64,000 nucleotides of DNA from Thalassococcus_A lentus (GTDB lineage: Bacteria; Pseudomonadota; Alphaproteobacteria; Rhodobacterales; Rhodobacteraceae), in contig NZ_JAQIOY010000003.1 of NCBI RefSeq assembly GCF_028023555.1, forward strand, positions 1 to 64,000, in the 5' to 3' direction. The stretch's first letter is position 1; each line of letters begins with the position of its first letter. Both the position numbers and the translations under genes were made by a program. A model generated the notes under the pieces. The model was not told the origin of the DNA. It saw nothing but the letters and a program-made list of their open reading frames with translations, and ran no database searches. Below, piece by piece: positions 59,824 to 64,000 of this stretch.

Positions 59824-62800
59824 ATGTGGCAATTCTGGGTCGATCGTGGAGGCACCTTCACCGATATCGTGGCCAAAACACCTGACGGGGCACTGCGCAC
59901 ACACAAGCTGCTGTCTGAAAACCCCGAGGTTTATCAAGACGCCGCCGTTCATGGCATTCGCGAAATGCTGGGGCTTCGCTCAGATGCGCCGATCCCACTG
60001 GCAACCATCAAGGCGGTCAAGATGGGCACCACGGTCGCCACAAACGCGCTGCTGGAACGCAAGGGTGAACGCACCTTGCTGTTGATTACAAAGGGCCTCA
60101 GGGATCTGCTGCGGATCGGATATCAAAACCGGCCTCGCCTTTTTGATCTCAATATCGAACTGCCGGAATTGCTCTATGACGATGTCATCGAAATTGATGA
60201 GCGCCTCGCTGAAGATGGCAGCGTACTGACCTCGCTGGATGCACAAAGCGCGCGGGCCGCTCTTTTGGGGGCTTTTGGTGACGGCTACCGGTCGGTCGCG
60301 ATTGCTTTGATGCACAGCTACCGGTTTCCTGATCATGAGAAGCAGCTGGGTGAAATTGCCCGCGAGATCGGGTTTGAACAAGTGTCGCTCAGCCATGAGG
60401 CCAGCCCTCTGATCAAGCTGGTTTCGCGCGGCGACACAGCCGTTGTCGATGCTTATCTGTCGCCCATTCTGCGCCGCTATGTGAACCAGGTGGCGGATGC
60501 ACTGGGCACTGGCGGTGGTGGGTGTGAGCGGTTGATGTTTATGCGCTCTAGTGGTGGCCTGACCGATGCGCGGCTTTTTGAAGGGCGCGATGCCATTCTT
60601 TCCGGCCCGGCGGGTGGCGTCGTCGGTATGGTGCGCAGCGCTGCTGAACACGGGTATGAGAAACTGATCGGTTTCGACATGGGCGGTACATCAACCGATG
60701 TGTGCCACTACGCCGGTGATTTTGAACGCAGCTTTGAAACCGAGGTTGCAGGCGTGCGCATGCGTGCCCCGATGATGTCCATTCACACGGTGGCCGCCGG
60801 GGGCGGCTCCATCTTGTCGTATCGCGATGGCCGGATGCAAGTCGGCCCGGAAAGTGCGGGGGCCAATCCCGGCCCTGCCGCGTACCGGCGCGGTGGCCCG
60901 CTGACAGTGACTGATTGCAACGTTTTGCTGGGCAAGCTGCAGCCCAATCAGTTCCCGGCCGTTTTTGGGCCAAATGCCGATCAACCGCTGGACCCGCTTG
61001 TTGTGCGCGAAAAATTTGACGCCATGGCCCGTGAAATCGGGGGCGGGCGGACACCCGAGGATTTGGCCGAGGGGTTCTTGCGCATCGCGGTCGAGAATAT
61101 GGCCAACGCCATCAAAAAGATCAGTGTCCAGCGCGGTTATGATGTCACGACCTACACGATGAATTGCTTTGGAGGAGCAGGCGGGCAGCACGCCTGTCTT
61201 GTAGCCGATGCACTGGGCATGAAACGCATCTTCATTCATCCGTTTGCGGGTGTTTTGTCTGCCTTTGGCATGGGGCTCGCCGATGTGCGGGCCATGCGCG
61301 AACACCAGTTCGGCGCGGGCATGGAAAATCTGTCTGCGGCGCGTACACGGATGGATGATCTGGTGGCACAGGCCAAGGCAGAAGTCTTGGGGCAGGATAT
61401 TCCCGAGACCCGGATCGAAATCCTGCGCACCGCCCACATTCGCCCCGATGGTGCCCAGCAAAGCCTGCCAGTGTCATTTGGTGATGAACAGAGCATGACC
61501 AAGGCCTTCGAAGAGTCGCATCGGCAACGCTTTGGCTTTGTGCCGCAGGGCGCACGGCTCTTGATCGAGATGCTGACCGCCGAAGCGGTTGGCAGCACAG
61601 GTGAAACCGTAACCTTGCCGGATGGAACAGCCGAACCAAAGGAGGATCAGACTGCCAGAATGTGGGGCGGCGAAGAGTGGCAACAGGTTCCCATGCTCGA
61701 CCGGACAGCTTTGAAAACAGGCGATGTGATAACTGGCCCGGCGATCCTGACCGAACCTACGGGTACCAACGTGGTCGAAGCGGGCTGGCGGGCCGAGTGC
61801 CTTTCCGGGGGCAACCTGATCTTGGAGCGCGTTGTCCCTCTTGCCCGCCAAGAGGCCATTGGCACACAGGTTGATCCGGTCATGCTTGAGGTGTTCAACA
61901 ACCTGTTCATGTCGATCGCTGACCAGATGGGGGCCACATTGGCCAACACGGCCTATTCGGTGAACATCAAAGAACGCTATGATTTTTCCTGCGCAATCTT
62001 TGACGGTGCCGGAGATCTGGTAGCCAATGCGCCGCATGTTCCCGTGCATCTGGGATCCATGTCGGAAAGCGTCCGAACTGTGTTGCGGCAAAATGCAGGC
62101 CAGATCAAACCCGGCGATGTTTTCATGATGAACAACCCGTACAACGGCGGCACGCATTTGCCGGATGTCACGGTGATCACACCGGTGTTCGACGAGGCAG
62201 GTCAGTCGATCCTCTACACTGTGGCCAGCCGTGGCCATCATGCCGACATTGGTGGCAAGACGCCGGGGTCGGCCCCGCCTGACAGCCGCACGATCGAGGA
62301 AGAGGGCGTCCTGCTGGACAATGTCCAGCTCGTCAAACAGGGCGTTTTGCAGGAAGAAGCTGTTCGAACTCTGCTGGCGTCCGGTCGATACCCGTGCCGA
62401 AACGTGGATCAGAACATGGCCGATCTGGCCGCGCAGATCGCCGCCAACGCGACCGGCGTTTCCGAACTGTTGCGCATCACTGGGCAGTTCGGTTTGGATA
62501 CAGTGCAGGCCTATATGCGTCACGTTCAGGACAATGCCGAAGAGAGCGTTCGACGCGTGCTCGACGTTCTGACCGATTGCAGCTTCAGCTATCCGCTGGA
62601 CGATGGTGCGCAGATCAAAGTGGCCATCACGGTTGATCGCAAAAAGCGTGAAGCGATCATCGATTTTGCAGGAACGTCGCCGCAAAGTCCGCTGAATTAC
62701 AATGCGCCGATGGCGATCTGTCGGGCGGTCGTGCTCTACGTTTTCCGCACGCTTGTGGGTAGCGACATTCCAATGAACGAAGGCTGTCTTAAGCCATTGG

Positions 62801-63405
62801 TGCTGAAGGTGCCCGAGGGCAGCATGATTAACCCAAATGCGCCTGCTGCAGTCATCTCAGGCAATACAGAGGTCAGCCAGGCCATTGCGGATACGCTCTA
62901 TGGAGCGCTTGGGGTTATCGCCGGCAGTCAGGGGACCATGAACAACTTTGTCTACGGCAACGACATCCACCAAAACTATGAAACCATCTGCGGTGGCACC
63001 GGGGCCGGAAATGGCTTTGATGGAACAAGTGCCGTGCATAGCCACATGACCAATACGCGGATGACAGACCCCGAAGTATTGGAGACCCGGTTTCCCGTCA
63101 GGGTGCGGGAGTTTTCGATCCGTGATGGGTCGGGCGGGCAGGGGGCTTATCATGGCGGCAATGGGATCGTGCGCCGATTGGAGTTCCTCGAACCCATGAC
63201 AGTCACTGTGTTGTCCTCTCACCGGCAGGTACCACCGCATGGCGCAAAAGGCGGGCAGCCCGGCGCAACAGGCGAAAACGCTGTCGAACGGGCAAACGGC
63301 ACGATCGAGGCCTTGCAAGGCAATGACGAAACGCAGGTCTCCGCCGGGGACGTCTTTGTAATGAAGACGCCGGGTGGCGGTGGTTTTGGAGAGCCCGTGG
63401 CCTGA
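59824..63405 (+). CDS. 5-oxoprolinase-type hydantoinase A/B fusion protein
   Basis: 1193 residues. The N-terminal half is HyuA-like: FWVDRGGTFTDIVAKTPDG, ILSGPAGGVVGMVRSA, GFDMGGTSTDVCHYAG. The second half (from about 685) is HyuB-like: NNLFMSIADQMGATLANTAY, APHVPVHLGSMSESV, NNPYNGGTHLPDVTVI and a final TPGGGGFG. The fused A-B layout is that of ATP-dependent 5-oxoprolinase, which opens 5-oxoproline to glutamate. N-methylhydantoinase is the main alternative. ATG 59824 follows GGGAGA. Last gene of the DUF1445-TRAP operon. Confidence 0.88.
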   Translation: MWQFWVDRGGTFTDIVAKTPDGALRTHKLLSENPEVYQDAAVHGIREMLGLRSDAPIPLATIKAVKMGTTVATNALLERKGERTLLLITKGLRDLLRIGYQNRPRLFDLNIELPELLYDDVIEIDERLAEDGSVLTSLDAQSARAALLGAFGDGYRSVAIALMHSYRFPDHEKQLGEIAREIGFEQVSLSHEASPLIKLVSRGDTAVVDAYLSPILRRYVNQVADALGTGGGGCERLMFMRSSGGLTDARLFEGRDAILSGPAGGVVGMVRSAAEHGYEKLIGFDMGGTSTDVCHYAGDFERSFETEVAGVRMRAPMMSIHTVAAGGGSILSYRDGRMQVGPESAGANPGPAAYRRGGPLTVTDCNVLLGKLQPNQFPAVFGPNADQPLDPLVVREKFDAMAREIGGGRTPEDLAEGFLRIAVENMANAIKKISVQRGYDVTTYTMNCFGGAGGQHACLVADALGMKRIFIHPFAGVLSAFGMGLADVRAMREHQFGAGMENLSAARTRMDDLVAQAKAEVLGQDIPETRIEILRTAHIRPDGAQQSLPVSFGDEQSMTKAFEESHRQRFGFVPQGARLLIEMLTAEAVGSTGETVTLPDGTAEPKEDQTARMWGGEEWQQVPMLDRTALKTGDVITGPAILTEPTGTNVVEAGWRAECLSGGNLILERVVPLARQEAIGTQVDPVMLEVFNNLFMSIADQMGATLANTAYSVNIKERYDFSCAIFDGAGDLVANAPHVPVHLGSMSESVRTVLRQNAGQIKPGDVFMMNNPYNGGTHLPDVTVITPVFDEAGQSILYTVASRGHHADIGGKTPGSAPPDSRTIEEEGVLLDNVQLVKQGVLQEEAVRTLLASGRYPCRNVDQNMADLAAQIAANATGVSELLRITGQFGLDTVQAYMRHVQDNAEESVRRVLDVLTDCSFSYPLDDGAQIKVAITVDRKKREAIIDFAGTSPQSPLNYNAPMAICRAVVLYVFRTLVGSDIPMNEGCLKPLVLKVPEGSMINPNAPAAVISGNTEVSQAIADTLYGALGVIAGSQGTMNNFVYGNDIHQNYETICGGTGAGNGFDGTSAVHSHMTNTRMTDPEVLETRFPVRVREFSIRDGSGGQGAYHGGNGIVRRLEFLEPMTVTVLSSHRQVPPHGAKGGQPGATGENAVERANGTIEALQGNDETQVSAGDVFVMKTPGGGGFGEPVA

Positions 63406-63425
63406 TCGAGGCTCTGTCGTGCAAC

Positions 63426-63460
63426 AAAAAACGCCCGCGATTGATGCGCGGGCGTTTTCC
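63426..63460. terminator. Bidirectional terminator after the oxoprolinase gene
   Basis: Twelve-pair stem AAAACGCCCGCG/CGCGGGCGTTTT (63428-63439 with 63447-63458), As on the left and Ts on the right, serving both convergent genes. Confidence 0.88.
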
Positions 63461-63480
63461 GTTTTGTCTAGGGGCAGGGT

Positions 63481-64000
63481 TTAGCCCTTGGCGTAACCCA
63501 AGCCCTGCAACGCGACTTTGATCTCGTCCAGAATGGCCGGATCGTCGATTGTCGCGGGCAGTTTGAACGCTTCGCTGTCGGCCAGTTTGACCATTGTGGC
63601 CCGCAGGATTTTGCCCGAGCGTGTCTTGGGCAGGCGATCCACCACCGCGCACAGTTTGAACGCTGCCACAGGCCCGATCTTTTCCCGCACCAGCTTGACG
63701 CATTCGGCGGTGATCTCTTCATGCGGACGGTTCACGCCTGTTGTCAGACAGACAAAGCCCATGGGCAACTGGCCCTTCAGTTGATCTGTCACGCCGATGA
63801 CTGCGCATTCCGCCACATCTGGGTGGCTGGCCAGTACTTCTTCCATCGCGCCGGTGGACAGGCGGTGCCCGGCCACGTTGATGACGTCGTCAGTCCGCGC
63901 CATGATGTAGAGATAGCCATCCTCGTCGATGATCCCTGCATCGCCGGTTTCATAGTACCCCGGAAATGTCGTCAGGTAGCTTTTGCGGAACCGCGCTTCG
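63481..64000 (-). CDS. prpE: Propionate-CoA ligase C-terminal part, partial
   Basis: The reading frame is open from the stop at 63481 to the window edge (about 173 residues of the C-terminus). GYYETGDAGIIDEDGYLYI, ARTDDVINVAGHRLSTGAME and the catalytic Lys in LPKTRSGKILRATM identify the AMP-forming acyl-CoA synthetase family. HRLSTGAMEE is the form usual for propionyl-CoA synthetase, while acetyl-CoA synthetases usually have GHRLGTAE. Upstream part not visible. Confidence 0.87.
   Translation of the reverse strand, partial: EARFRKSYLTTFPGYYETGDAGIIDEDGYLYIMARTDDVINVAGHRLSTGAMEEVLASHPDVAECAVIGVTDQLKGQLPMGFVCLTTGVNRPHEEITAECVKLVREKIGPVAAFKLCAVVDRLPKTRSGKILRATMVKLADSEAFKLPATIDDPAILDEIKVALQGLGYAKG

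Noticed and set aside
61474..62685. 403-codon minus-strand open frame inside the oxoprolinase gene
   Set aside because: Shadow of the hydantoinase B half; no motif and no ribosome-binding site.
1..64000. tRNA, rRNA, insertion sequence, prophage or CRISPR loci
   Set aside because: No cloverleaf, transposase, integrase, phage structural gene or regularly spaced repeat was recognised in any gap.

Overview
The window looks like a chromosomal segment of a marine Roseobacter-group alphaproteobacterium (Rhodobacteraceae). Evidence for this is the moderately high GC, the trimethylamine/TMAO gene set typical of that group, the order phoH-ybeY-corC-lnt-metK-trmB, and a SAM/SAH riboswitch (a class known from Rhodobacterales) in front of metK. 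I saw no rRNA, tRNA, CRISPR array, insertion sequence or prophage. No gene-free stretch exceeds about 300 bases; the longest are 27644-27930 (divergent promoters), 54805-55039, 40430-40653 and 41599-41818.

Region 1 (1-31986) is a near-complete methylated-amine catabolic island. Tmm (7724-9058) oxidises trimethylamine to TMAO. TmoXWV (27931-31986) imports TMAO. Tdm (2014-4398) splits TMAO to dimethylamine plus formaldehyde. DmmDABC (16854-20737) oxidatively demethylates dimethylamine to methylamine. GmaS (10513-11841) and MgsABC (11922-14895) carry methylamine through gamma-glutamylmethylamide to N-methylglutamate. MgdABCD (22588-27643) oxidises N-methylglutamate back to glutamate, passing the methyl group to tetrahydrofolate. 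Two tandem FolD genes lie at the left edge; the second has lost catalytic residues. Associated genes include an Amt-type ammonium/methylammonium transporter with an unlisted 57-residue membrane protein behind it, a truncated globin and two exported proteins translationally coupled to tdm, an orphan FAD amine oxidoreductase, a nitroreductase-HchA carbonyl-stress pair with an HxlR regulator, and two regulators (XRE-cupin and GlxA/AraC type) between dmm and mgd.

Region 2 (32155-38012) carries a PepSY protein, an OmpR-type two-component system, a small membrane protein, cytochrome b561, a hemerythrin-like protein, a glutathionyl-hydroquinone reductase and FabI. Region 3 (38154-41598) has a glycosyltransferase-like protein, MiaB, and two envelope proteins sharing a 34-residue module. 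Region 4 (41819-50877) is the conserved phoH-ybeY-corC-lnt-metK-trmB block, interrupted by a large PIG-L deacetylase with three surface-type repeats. Region 5 (50878-55918) holds envelope proteins, hisC-tyrA and a LysR regulator. Region 6 (56012-63405) is a DUF1445 hydro-lyase, a TRAP transporter and a fused 5-oxoprolinase, best read as uptake and catabolism of D-glutamate/5-oxo-D-proline. The window ends inside a propionate-CoA ligase gene.

Most starts were chosen by ribosome-binding sites, ATGA overlaps and family N-termini. Identifications rest on motif recognition and context, not on database searches.
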